A DNA stretch of 64,000 bases from JBDGYW01 sp964580055 (GTDB lineage: Bacteria > Gemmatimonadota > Gemmatimonadetes > Gemmatimonadales > GWC2-71-9): positions 1 to 64,000 of the forward strand of contig CAZOJI010000024.1 in assembly GCA_964580055.1 (NCBI GenBank). Direction: 5' to 3'. Shown in pieces: positions 55,578 to 63,686 of the stretch (position 1 is its first letter; every line of letters starts with the position of its first letter). The notes beneath the pieces are model-generated. The model was not told where the DNA came from and ran no database searches. It was given only the letters and a program-made list of their open reading frames with translations. Position numbers and translations under genes: made by a program.

Positions 55578-55709
55578 CTCGATTGGACCTCCATGCCTCA
55601 CGCTCGGTTCGTTTCGTCGGTCCGGCCTTGCTCGTCTTGTTGAGCGGACCTTGGCTTTCCTCGCCACTCCCGGCGCCACCGGGCACTTCTGCACTCAGCA
55701 AGCCGTCGA

Positions 55710-55993
55710 TTTAGAAATCGAAACAGTCCATTCGAAACTCGAAATGACTCATCCCGAATTCGAAATGNNNNNNNNNNNNNNNNNNNNNNNNNNNNNNNNN
55801 NNNNNNNNNNNNNNNNNNNNNNNNNNNNNNNNNNNNNNNNNNNNNNNNNNNNNNNNNNNNNNNNNNNCGCGAACTCGAAATGGTCCATCGCGAACTCGAA
55901 ATGGTCCATCGCGAACTCGAAATGGTCCATCGCGAACTCGAAACGGTCCATTTGAAATTCGAAATGGCCCGTTCGAAACTCGAAAAAGGCCGT
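55710..55993. repeat. 21-bp tandem repeat spanning the assembly gap
   Basis: After the gap, six 21-bp units run from 55868 to 55993; the first three are identical, built as CGCGAACTCGAAATGGTCCA plus T, and the last three diverge. Before the gap, two complete units and part of a third (55710-55767) match the same pattern. One plus-strand frame of the units reads RELEMVH, a perfect heptad, but I see no start with a ribosome binding site and treat it as non-coding. It sits in the convergent glpD/ftsH gap, and its period is three times 7 bp. Confidence 0.9.
55768..55867. other. assembly gap (100 N)
   Basis: Exactly 100 N interrupt the 21-bp repeat. A round 100 is the usual placeholder for a gap of unknown size, so the true number of repeat copies, and any sequence inside, are not known. 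Confidence 0.99.
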
Positions 55994-56027
55994 TCGTGGA
56001 GGCGACTTGACCTTCGAAATGCGAGTG

Positions 56028-57941
56028 TCAGGCGTGTTCCGGTGCGGCAGCGCCATCCAAAACGCGGGAAACCTCTTCGCCCGTCATTTCCTCACGTTCG
56101 CGTAACATGGCCGCGACCTTTTCGAAGCTCTCCAGGTTCTGTTTTAGCGTCTCCAGGGCCGTGCCGTAGCACTCTTCGAGGATTCGCTTCACCTCCTCGT
56201 CAACCTCCCGGGCGGTTGTCTCACTGTACTTGGGCCGTTGGGCTATCTCCTCGCCCAAGAACACCTGCTGGTGCTGGCCGCCGGCAGCCATGGGCCCCAA
56301 TCGCTGGCTCATGCCCCAATCGAGAATCATCCTCCGCGCGAGGTCGGTCGCGCGCTTTAGGTCGTCTTCGGCGCCGTTGGTGGCGGTCCCAAAGGCGGTG
56401 TCCTCGGCCGCCCGCCCGCCCAACAACACGGTGATTCTGTTCAACATATGCTCGCGGCTGAATATGTACTTGTCCTGTTCGGGGAGTTGCTGCGTCACTC
56501 CCATGGCCCGGCCGCGCGGCACTATGGTCACCTTGTGTATTGGATCGGAGCCGGGCAACAGGGCTGCTATCACTGCGTGCCCGGCCTCGTGATGGGCCAG
56601 CATCTTCAGCTCTTCTTCGGTGAGAGCCAGCCCGGTGCGCTTGAGGCCCATCAACACCTTGTCGCGGGCGTTCTCAATGTCCTCGGTGTGAATAGCCTTG
56701 CGTTCACTGCGGGCCGCCAACAATGCAGCTTCGTTGAGGAGATTGTCCAGGTCGGCGCCGCTGAAGCCCGGGGTGCTCTGGGCCAATTTCTCCAATTCCA
56801 CGTCTGGGTCCAGAGGCTTGTCGCGCGCATGCAGCCTGAGTATCTGCAACCGCTCAGTGCTGGTGGGCAGATCCACGGCGATCCGCCGGTCGAATCGGCC
56901 CGGGCGCAGCAGCGCAGGATCCAGTATGTCGGGCCGGTTTGTGGCGGCCATCACGACCACGCTCTGCGTGGGCTCGAACCCGTCGAGTTCGGACAACAGC
57001 TGGTTCAGCGTCTGCTCCCGCTCGTCGTGTCCTCCGCCAAGACCGGCACCACGGTGGCGTCCGATGGAGTCCAGCTCGTCTATGAAGATGATGGCGGGAG
57101 CCGCCTTCTTGGCGCTGTTGAAGAGATCCCGCACACGGGAGGCGCCCACGCCGACGAACATCTCCATGAAGTCGGAGCCGGTGATGCTGAAGAAAGGTGC
57201 CTCGGCCTCTCCGGCTACCGCGCGTGCGAGCAGAGTCTTTCCGGTGCCCGGAGGTCCCAATAACAGCACACCCTTCGGCACCTTGCCGCCCAGTGACTCG
57301 AAGCGGCCGGGGTCCTGAAGGAACTGCACTACCTCGCGTAGCTCCTGCTTCGCACCCTCGGCACCGGCGACGTCGTCGAAGCTCGTGTGCTCGACCTGCC
57401 GGTCGTACAGCTTGGCGCGGCTCTTTCCCACCGACAAGACATTCTGGCCCTGCCCCTGCATCCGCCGGTTCATCAAGAACGCAAATCCGAGGAAGAGCAG
57501 GAAGGGAAGCGCGAACAAGAGCATGGTACCCCAGACTGAGGAACCGCTCTCAGGCCTGGTGCGCACTTCGACCTGATTTTCCTCGAGCATGCTCAACAGT
57601 TGGTTGTCACCGAATGCTGGAACGTAGGTCTCGAAGTTTTCATACGTGGTCGTGTCACCCGCCGCAGTAGCCTCTTCTATCGGTTGGCTCAGCTTTCCTC
57701 GAATACGGTTACCCTTGAGAGTCACCTCGGACACGTTGTCCGACTGAACCTGCTCTCTGAACTTGCTGTAGCCCAGAACGGGATATTCCTCCCCACCGAA
57801 ACCGAGCGCATCGCGGAACAGAACGAGGATCGTCACGCCAATCAGAATCCATATCAGCGATCGGGACAGCGGGCTGGGAGAAGTGCCGCGATCCTTGGGT
57901 TGGACCTTGCGGGTCTTTTGACTGCTTCCGGAGTCCTCCAC
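56028..57941 (-). CDS. ftsH: ATP-dependent zinc metalloprotease FtsH
   Basis: A 637-residue FtsH, the membrane-anchored hexameric AAA+ protease that degrades misfolded membrane proteins and short-lived regulators. Transmembrane helices lie at about 29-43 and 138-157 around a periplasmic domain. The AAA module has Walker A GPPGTGKT (229-236), Walker B IIFIDELDS and the second-region-of-homology RPGRFDRR. The zinc motif HEAGH is at 451-455. The start is GTG at 57941 with GAAGGG upstream. It has normal length and all catalytic parts. Confidence 0.97.
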   Translation of the reverse strand: MEDSGSSQKTRKVQPKDRGTSPSPLSRSLIWILIGVTILVLFRDALGFGGEEYPVLGYSKFREQVQSDNVSEVTLKGNRIRGKLSQPIEEATAAGDTTTYENFETYVPAFGDNQLLSMLEENQVEVRTRPESGSSVWGTMLLFALPFLLFLGFAFLMNRRMQGQGQNVLSVGKSRAKLYDRQVEHTSFDDVAGAEGAKQELREVVQFLQDPGRFESLGGKVPKGVLLLGPPGTGKTLLARAVAGEAEAPFFSITGSDFMEMFVGVGASRVRDLFNSAKKAAPAIIFIDELDSIGRHRGAGLGGGHDEREQTLNQLLSELDGFEPTQSVVVMAATNRPDILDPALLRPGRFDRRIAVDLPTSTERLQILRLHARDKPLDPDVELEKLAQSTPGFSGADLDNLLNEAALLAARSERKAIHTEDIENARDKVLMGLKRTGLALTEEELKMLAHHEAGHAVIAALLPGSDPIHKVTIVPRGRAMGVTQQLPEQDKYIFSREHMLNRITVLLGGRAAEDTAFGTATNGAEDDLKRATDLARRMILDWGMSQRLGPMAAGGQHQQVFLGEEIAQRPKYSETTAREVDEEVKRILEECYGTALETLKQNLESFEKVAAMLREREEMTGEEVSRVLDGAAAPEHA

Positions 57942-58470
57942 CTCTTTTTTCCCTTCACGAAACCGACCGAGGTCAACGCACTCTGCTGGTCAACAAGTTC
58001 CAGAACTGTGCGCCGTCCCACAACTGGGCAGAACAGCAATTCTCTGTAGGGTTTTTCCCTATCGTTTTCGCGGTCGGGTTCTCTATACTGGAGTCTCGGG
58101 AGACGAGAAGACCGATAGCGCGGCCTGTTTGAGGATCGGCAAGGTTGAAGCGGTGATGGCAAAGGAACGTCCACGGGGGTTGAGAAGCGGCATAGAGTGG
58201 GGCCACCGTCAGGGTGCCCCTGCACCCTCAGGGCATTCATCCAGCATCGAAGCATTCGCCAAGATCGAGTTGTGCCCGCAACGTTGAGGCATCCTCTGCG
58301 CATTAAGGCATTTCCCCAGGAATACGGTCGGGAGACTTCCGATGGGCCCCGGTGGCCGTGGGCCGATGTCCTATCGGGCGGCGAAATGTGAAAGTCAGTC
58401 CATATAGCCGCTCAGGCGAACGGAGACTGGAAATAGCTGCCGAGCGGCGCGGCAAACAAGGAGACTAACT
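57942..58470. other. divergent intergenic region, ftsH / kinase fusion
   Basis: This 529-bp region lies between divergent genes. A TATACT hexamer at 58084-58089 on the plus strand could be a -10 box, but no -35 lies 17 bp upstream. A short inverted stretch CTCGGGAGACGAG follows it. I see no ORF with family or ribosome-binding support, and no RNA gene. Confidence 0.4.
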
Positions 58471-60063
58471 GTGACCCTCGACCGATCTGAAGAACTCGTC
58501 AAATCACTTCGGGAATCGTTTTTGAATGACGAAGCGGTGGCCGACGTCGACCAACTGGAGACTCACTTGTCGTGGGTTCTGCTAGCCGGGCGGCACGCAT
58601 ACAAGATCAAGAAGCCCGTGAACCTCGGCTTCGCAGATTTCTCGACACTGGAACGCCGCCGCTTCTACTGCGAAGAAGAGCTTCGTTTGAATCGTCGCCT
58701 CGCCCCGCGGCTGTATGTCGACATGGTCCCGATCTCCGGAGACTCGGAGAACCCTGTAATCGGCAGTGACGACCCTGCGATCGAATACGCCGTTCAGATG
58801 CAGCGGTTTCCTCAGGACGCACTGCTCAGCAGAGTGATCCAGCGGGGGGAGCTCACCGGAGCTCACATCGACCGCTTGGCGAACGACGTTGCTCGGTTCC
58901 ATGAGAACGCGGAAGTGGCCGGCCCGGCGAAAGCGTACAAATCTCCCGATGCCGTGGAGAAGCCGGTGTTGACGACGCTCGATCAGTTGGAACGGACTGA
59001 AGCCCTAACCCAGAGAGAGCCACAGCTGGAGCGTTTGCGTTCTTGGGCCGAAGACGAGTACTCGGCGAAGCGGGCGACCATCGTGGCGCGGAAGGCGGAC
59101 GGATTCGTTCGTGAATGCCATGGCGACATGCACTTGGGAAACATGATCCTCCTCGGTGACAGGGTAATACCCTTCGATGCCATTGAATTCAACGAGGAAT
59201 TCCGCTGGATCGACGTCATGTCGGAGATCGCCTTCACTGTCATGGATCTCGAAGATCGCGGTCGCCGGGATCTTGCCCGGAGGTATCTCAACGCCTACCT
59301 GGAACAGACCGGTGACTACGAGGGCCTGGCTCTACTTCCTTTCTACTTGACGTATCGCGCGCTGGTGCGCGCCAAGGTCGATGCCATCCGGTTGTCGCAG
59401 GCTCCCGCTCAGGTGTCCGTGCGCAGCGACCTCAGAGTCGAGGCCTTGGACTACCTCGAGCAGGCGGAACGGCATACTCAGCCTTCGAAGCCTGAGTTGA
59501 TCATTACACACGGACCCACGGGAAGCGGCAAGACGACCGTTGCCAGGAGATTGGTGGAGCTGCTGGGGGCAGTCCAGATCCGCTCGGACATAGAACGCAG
59601 ACGTATGTTCAGAATCGAGTCCGAGCTAGCCGCTTCCGGACTGGGTGCGGGCGTCGACGAGGGGATCTACTCACCCAAGGCCACGCAAGCATGCTACGAG
59701 CGGCTCGCTGAGCTGGCGACGGCCGTGTTGCGCAGCGGTCTGTCGGTGATCGTCGACGCGACCTTCCAAACCCGTGAGCAGCGCGATCTCTTCTCGAAAG
59801 TCGCAACTCGAGAGACCGCTCCGTTCCGGATTCTGGATTTCCAAGCTGAGCGCGAGACACTCGCGAAGCGGGTGGAAGCACGCGCTGAGATCGACACTGA
59901 CGCATCCGAGGCGGATCTAAACGTCCTCGACCACCAGTTGGACAGAATGGAGCCACCCTCGGACAACGAACTGGCTCACGTAATCGTGCTCGACGCACGA
60001 AACCGCGTGGACTCTCTGGCCGAAACCGCGGCGTCACGTCTAAGCGAAAGCGAGCGCCTGTAG
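58471..60063 (+). CDS. bifunctional aminoglycoside phosphotransferase-like / P-loop kinase protein
   Basis: A 530-residue fusion. The first ~340 residues form a kinase of the aminoglycoside/choline phosphotransferase fold, with the catalytic loop CHGDMHLGNMIL and metal-binding FDAIEFNEEFRWIDVMSEIA. The remaining ~180 residues are a P-loop kinase with Walker A HGPTGSGKTTVARRL, like zeta-toxin or gluconate-kinase-like proteins. Such fusions are widespread, but their substrate is not established. GTG 58471 is preceded by AAGGAG. The stop overlaps a GTG of the MgtC-family gene, so the two are co-transcribed. Confidence 0.9.
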   Translation: MTLDRSEELVKSLRESFLNDEAVADVDQLETHLSWVLLAGRHAYKIKKPVNLGFADFSTLERRRFYCEEELRLNRRLAPRLYVDMVPISGDSENPVIGSDDPAIEYAVQMQRFPQDALLSRVIQRGELTGAHIDRLANDVARFHENAEVAGPAKAYKSPDAVEKPVLTTLDQLERTEALTQREPQLERLRSWAEDEYSAKRATIVARKADGFVRECHGDMHLGNMILLGDRVIPFDAIEFNEEFRWIDVMSEIAFTVMDLEDRGRRDLARRYLNAYLEQTGDYEGLALLPFYLTYRALVRAKVDAIRLSQAPAQVSVRSDLRVEALDYLEQAERHTQPSKPELIITHGPTGSGKTTVARRLVELLGAVQIRSDIERRRMFRIESELAASGLGAGVDEGIYSPKATQACYERLAELATAVLRSGLSVIVDATFQTREQRDLFSKVATRETAPFRILDFQAERETLAKRVEARAEIDTDASEADLNVLDHQLDRMEPPSDNELAHVIVLDARNRVDSLAETAASRLSESERL

Positions 60064-60541
60064 TGACTCCGCCGCTCGATCAGCTTCAAGAAGTTGGTCG
60101 AATTGTCGTTGCAATGGCGTTGGGGGGCTGGTCGGCTACGAACGCGAGTTGTCCAACAAACCGGCTGGAATCCGCACTCATATGCTGGTGGCGGCGGGAG
60201 CTGCCCTCTTCCTGGAATTGGGCAATCTGATTGCGAAACAATACGCTTCCTATCTGGGAAACGATCTGCTCAACCTGGATCCCTCACGAATTCTGGTTGC
60301 AGTGATCATGGGCGTGAGTTTCCTGGGAGCTGGAACCATTGTACGCGATCCGACGCGAGGCACGGAGGGTCTGACCACTGCCGCGTCGACGCTGATGACG
60401 GCTGCTATCGGGGTGAGTGTAGCAGTTTCGCAATGGGTGCTCGCAGGGGGAGTAACGCTGTTGACGCTCTTGACCTTGAGGACTATGAATCTGCTGGACA
60501 AGAAAGTCTCTCGCAAGCGGGCTAACCCGAAACTGAATTGA
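60063..60541 (+). pseudogene. MgtC family membrane protein, frameshifted at a G run
   Basis: A GTG at 60063 overlaps the kinase stop and opens QLQEVGRIVVAMALGG, the expected first MgtC helix. The homology then continues in another frame as GLVGYERELSNKPAGIRTHM and runs to the end at 60541 (LVAVIMGVSFLGAGTIVRDP is typical). The switch falls in a run of six G at 60122-60127; seven G would restore one open frame of normal MgtC length. A TTG at 60149 could start a shortened 130-residue product lacking the first helix. A sequencing error, a real mutation or slippage could explain it. MgtC-type proteins act at the inner membrane under low magnesium or acid. Confidence 0.8.
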
Positions 60542-60987
60542 ACACCGCGACGGTCGTGTGGGGTAGCATCGAAGAGCAGGTCAGAAAAGACGACATGATG
60601 CCCGTCTGGGCTCGCTACTACGATGGCCAGGGGATTCTCGCACGCATCCTGACCTTCCACGACTACCGCATCATGGACGAACGCCTGGTACCCGCCCGGA
60701 TGGTGGTTCATCCGGAAGACAAGCCGGGAGAGAGCACTACCCTCTGCAAGATGCGCCCCAAGCACATCGCAGAATCGAGGCAGGCGGGCTGCACGGGAAG
60801 ATGGTGCTGCTTGGGCCGGATCACTCTGAAGACTGATACGCTGGCGTACCGGGCCAGACACCACGAAGTCGCCTTTCTGCGGGCGCCGGATACGCCGTGC
60901 TCGACAATCGGAAAACTACCTACCCCTTACACGGTGATGGACCGGGGTCGTCGCGCCAAAAAGTGTCGGATGTCAGGCGCGGACTGA
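60538..60987 (+). pseudogene. remnant of a LolA-like outer-membrane lipoprotein-sorting protein
   Basis: The first ~75 codons read ATVVWGSIEEQVRKDDMMP, then ARYYDGQGILARILTFHDYR, and on to VVHPEDKPGESTTL. This is the middle-to-late part of LolA-like lipoprotein-sorting proteins, where a pattern such as VWGK-VRKSDxMP-EYYDxDG-TFSD-P-DKPGE is usual. There is no signal peptide or N-terminal half: the similarity begins within a few bases of the MgtC stop. After STTL the frame loses similarity and becomes Arg- and Cys-rich. It looks like a gene truncated at both ends, perhaps by a deletion that joined it to the MgtC gene. Confidence 0.6.
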
Positions 60988-61059
60988 CACCGCTACAGTA
61001 AGTTGTCGCCACGAGTGTTTGAACGATGCCCATCCGATTCGGGCAGGTGAGGAGGATAG

Positions 61060-62574
61060 ATGCGCGGCGAAGGTTTGCTGGAAACGCACATTCCCGAGAG
61101 AACTGCGTCGGTAGCGGTGGACAGGAACATCCTGCCGGACCGCTTAATCGTGGTGAGCAACCGCTTGCCGTACACAATAGAGGTCGACGGGGACCGTGTG
61201 AATTTGAAGCCGGGGGCGGGGGGGCTCGTCACGGCCCTGGATCCCGTGTTGCGGTTCACCGGCGGTCTGTGGTTCGGATGGACCGGCAGCCATGCGCCGG
61301 CGCCTGATGGTATTCAGGTAGCGGAGCGCTTGGAGGGTGGAGCGGGCGACTACGAACTCAGGCCTGTGCAGCTCAGCGAGGAGGACGTCGATCGCTACTA
61401 CCTCGGATACTCCAACAAGAGCATATGGCCGCTGTTTCATTACTTCCAAGAGCACTGTGAGTTCATTGACGCGAACTGGAAAGCATACGTGGCGGTCAAC
61501 CGGAAGTTCGCCGAAAAGGTGGTCGCGGAGCACAGAGAGGGCGATCTGATCTGGATTCACGATTACCACCTGATGCTGGCCCCGAAGATGATCAGAGACG
61601 AGCTTCCGGAGGCCAACATCGGCGTGTTTCTGCACATCCCCTTCCCGGCGCCGGAGCTGTTCCAGGTCGACCTGCACGCGCGCGACATACTCGAGGGCCT
61701 ACTGGGGGCCGACCTCGTCGGTCTTCACACTCCGTCGTATGCGCGGAACCTGATTCGCGCGGTAGCGGAACTGACCGACTGGCGTTACTCGATCAGCGAC
61801 GGTTGGGTTCGTAGCAACGGTCGTTACGTGAGAATCGGTGGTTTTCCGATCAGCATAGACTGCGGCCAGTTCATCGAGATGGCTAAACGCCCTGGAATCG
61901 ACGACGAGATCCGCTCCATTCGCGACTACTACAACGCCGACATACTCGCGGTTGGAGTAGACCGCCTCGACTACACCAAGGGAATACTCGAGCGCCTCCA
62001 GGCCGTCGAGTTGCTGCTGGAATCTCACCCCGATGTCCAGGGGCGATTCACCTTCATACAACTGTCGGCGCCAAGCCGCACGAAGGTGCACGCGTATCAG
62101 ATGCTCCGTGAACAAGTCGAGCAGATGGTCGGCCGCATCAATGGGCGATTCGGAGGCCGCGGATGTGTTCCCGTGGACTATCGATATGAGGAGCACACCC
62201 AGGACCAGTTGGTGGCCTACTACAGGGCGGCGGATGTCGCAATTGTTACTCCGCTTCGCGACGGTATGAATCTGGTGGCAAAGGAGTACGTCGTTTCCCG
62301 CGTCGATGGAAGCGGGTGCTTGGTTCTCTCCGACTTCACGGGTGCCCGACGAGAGTTGGGGGCGGCTGTGATGGTCAATCCTTACCACCCCCAGGCGACG
62401 GCAGAGGGTATGTACCGCGCCATAAAGAAGCCTGAGAAGGAGAAGCGCCAGGCGATGCAGCGTATGCGCGACGTTGTGCTTGGCAACGACATCTACTGGT
62501 GGCTGGAGCAGTTCCTTCGCGCTCAACGGGATGCGTCGCGTGAACGCTATTCGGGTCGAGAGGTTGCGGAGTGA
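61060..62574 (+). CDS. otsA: alpha,alpha-trehalose-phosphate synthase (UDP-forming)
   Basis: A 504-residue glycosyltransferase family 20 enzyme, joining UDP-glucose and glucose 6-phosphate to trehalose 6-phosphate for osmotic or stress protection. Visible motifs are LIVVSNRLPY, GGLWFGWTGS, IWIHDYHLML, GVDRLDYTKGILERL and DGMNLVAKEYV, all in family order. GAGGAGG precedes ATG 61060. No otsB phosphatase gene follows in the window, so the phosphatase must be encoded elsewhere. The downstream PEBP gene is 61 bp away on the same strand. Confidence 0.95.
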   Translation: MRGEGLLETHIPERTASVAVDRNILPDRLIVVSNRLPYTIEVDGDRVNLKPGAGGLVTALDPVLRFTGGLWFGWTGSHAPAPDGIQVAERLEGGAGDYELRPVQLSEEDVDRYYLGYSNKSIWPLFHYFQEHCEFIDANWKAYVAVNRKFAEKVVAEHREGDLIWIHDYHLMLAPKMIRDELPEANIGVFLHIPFPAPELFQVDLHARDILEGLLGADLVGLHTPSYARNLIRAVAELTDWRYSISDGWVRSNGRYVRIGGFPISIDCGQFIEMAKRPGIDDEIRSIRDYYNADILAVGVDRLDYTKGILERLQAVELLLESHPDVQGRFTFIQLSAPSRTKVHAYQMLREQVEQMVGRINGRFGGRGCVPVDYRYEEHTQDQLVAYYRAADVAIVTPLRDGMNLVAKEYVVSRVDGSGCLVLSDFTGARRELGAAVMVNPYHPQATAEGMYRAIKKPEKEKRQAMQRMRDVVLGNDIYWWLEQFLRAQRDASRERYSGREVAE

Positions 62575-62635
62575 ACGTGCCGTGCCGCCGTGCAATGCGC
62601 GAAATGCGGTGGAATTCAGGAAAAGGAGGATTGAG

Positions 62636-63097
62636 ATGAACCTCGGATTGTTCAGCAGAGCTTTCAACGAGAACGAGACAATACCGAAGAAACACACCGC
62701 GGACGGTGACGATAAGTCGCCGCCGCTCGACTGGAAGGGAGTTCCGGAAAACACAAAGACGCTCGTGCTCATCTGTGATGATCCCGACGCGCCGGGCGGC
62801 ACGTGGGATCATTGGGTGTTGTATGACATACCAGGCGAGAAGAACGAGGTCGAGGAAGGCATCCCAACGACAGAAAAGGTCTGGGGTATCGCGAACCAAG
62901 GCGTCAACGACTTCGGCAACTTGGGCTACGGCGGACCTGCGCCACCGCCGGGCGACCCTCACAGATACGTTTTCAGGCTCTACGCGGTAGACGGCGCAAC
63001 CGGTTTGCAGCCCGGCGCCACGAAGGAACAGGTGTTGAAGGCAATCGAGAGCAAGATCACCGCGGAGGCCGAGCTGATAGGCCTGTATCAGCGCTGA
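62636..63097 (+). CDS. YbhB/YbcL family (PEBP) protein
   Basis: A 153-residue phosphatidylethanolamine-binding-like protein. The start at 62636 (MNLGLFSRAFNENETIP) is chosen because AGGAGG precedes it. The ligand-pocket motifs are present: SPPLDWKGVPENTKTLVLIC, DDPDAPGGTWDHWVLYDIP and the GYGGPAPPPGDPHRYVFRLY loop. Bacterial members have no settled role. It is likely co-transcribed with otsA. It has no signal peptide, so it is cytoplasmic here. Confidence 0.92.
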   Translation: MNLGLFSRAFNENETIPKKHTADGDDKSPPLDWKGVPENTKTLVLICDDPDAPGGTWDHWVLYDIPGEKNEVEEGIPTTEKVWGIANQGVNDFGNLGYGGPAPPPGDPHRYVFRLYAVDGATGLQPGATKEQVLKAIESKITAEAELIGLYQR

Positions 63098-63108
63098 GGT
63101 TATTGGCG

Positions 63109-63609
63109 CTAACGCTGGCTCCCATTATCGCCCGGGCCCAGGAAATCGCCGACCTGAGAATTGCGGGCGCCGTGCGGAACCGTCTCAAGGTCAGGCCATC
63201 CGAGGTTTAGGCCGACACGGCGATCGCGGCCGGAATACGGGGTGCGATGAGGCGCGATCTTTTTATCGAGAAGGACGAGATTACCGTCTATGGTGTCGAT
63301 GCGCACCCCACGGCGAACGCCCTCCTCAACGATTTCGGAGAGCCTCACGACCCCGTTCAATCGATAGGTGATATTTTTCCGGTCGTCCTGCATTTCCACG
63401 AGACATTCGCCGTTCTGCTGATCGATATCGATCTTGCGGAACGGAGCCTCGCTTACGACGACTTCCCAGCTCGCTTTCAGGTCCTCGGGGTTCCTGTCCA
63501 TGTCCGACGGAGAGATCTTCGCGAGCGTAACGAGCCAGCCGTTGTGGGCACGGCTGAATTCCTCGCAGAACTCACTCCAATCCGGCGGTGTTATGTCCGT
63601 TTGCTTCAT
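63109..63609 (-). CDS. DUF5335-like hypothetical protein
   Basis: A protein of about 166 residues starting at 63609 (MKQTDITPPDW), with AAAGGGAA upstream; an in-frame start at 63657 has no such site. The beginning PPDWSEFCEEFSRAHNGWLVT resembles DUF5335 proteins, followed by a beta-rich domain ending near LVLLDKKIAPH and a low-complexity tail. The function is unknown. It lies downstream of nrdJ on the same strand, 77 bp away, and could share its transcript. Confidence 0.65.
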   Translation of the reverse strand: MKQTDITPPDWSEFCEEFSRAHNGWLVTLAKISPSDMDRNPEDLKASWEVVVSEAPFRKIDIDQQNGECLVEMQDDRKNITYRLNGVVRLSEIVEEGVRRGVRIDTIDGNLVLLDKKIAPHRTPYSGRDRRVGLNLGWPDLETVPHGARNSQVGDFLGPGDNGSQR

Positions 63610-63686
63610 GGTTTCCCTTTCATCGGTTTTCGTGTTCGAGCTTTCTGAGGCATCCAATGCCTTGGGCGCCGAGCAATTGTTTTTCC

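Noticed and set aside
55710..55993. Possible CRISPR array
   Set aside because: The 21-bp units are directly adjacent with no spacers, and there are no cas genes in the window.
55492..56434. Open frames through the 21-bp repeat that would encode a coiled-coil protein (RELEMVH repeats)
   Set aside because: They overlap glpD or ftsH ends, lack a start signal, cross a gap of unknown length, and match the non-coding heptad arrays seen elsewhere.
58084..58089. TATACT as a -10 promoter element
   Set aside because: No acceptable -35 hexamer at 16-18 bp upstream.
61699..62802. A 367-codon minus-strand frame opposite otsA
   Set aside because: otsA has all family-20 motifs on the plus strand, and the antisense frame has none.
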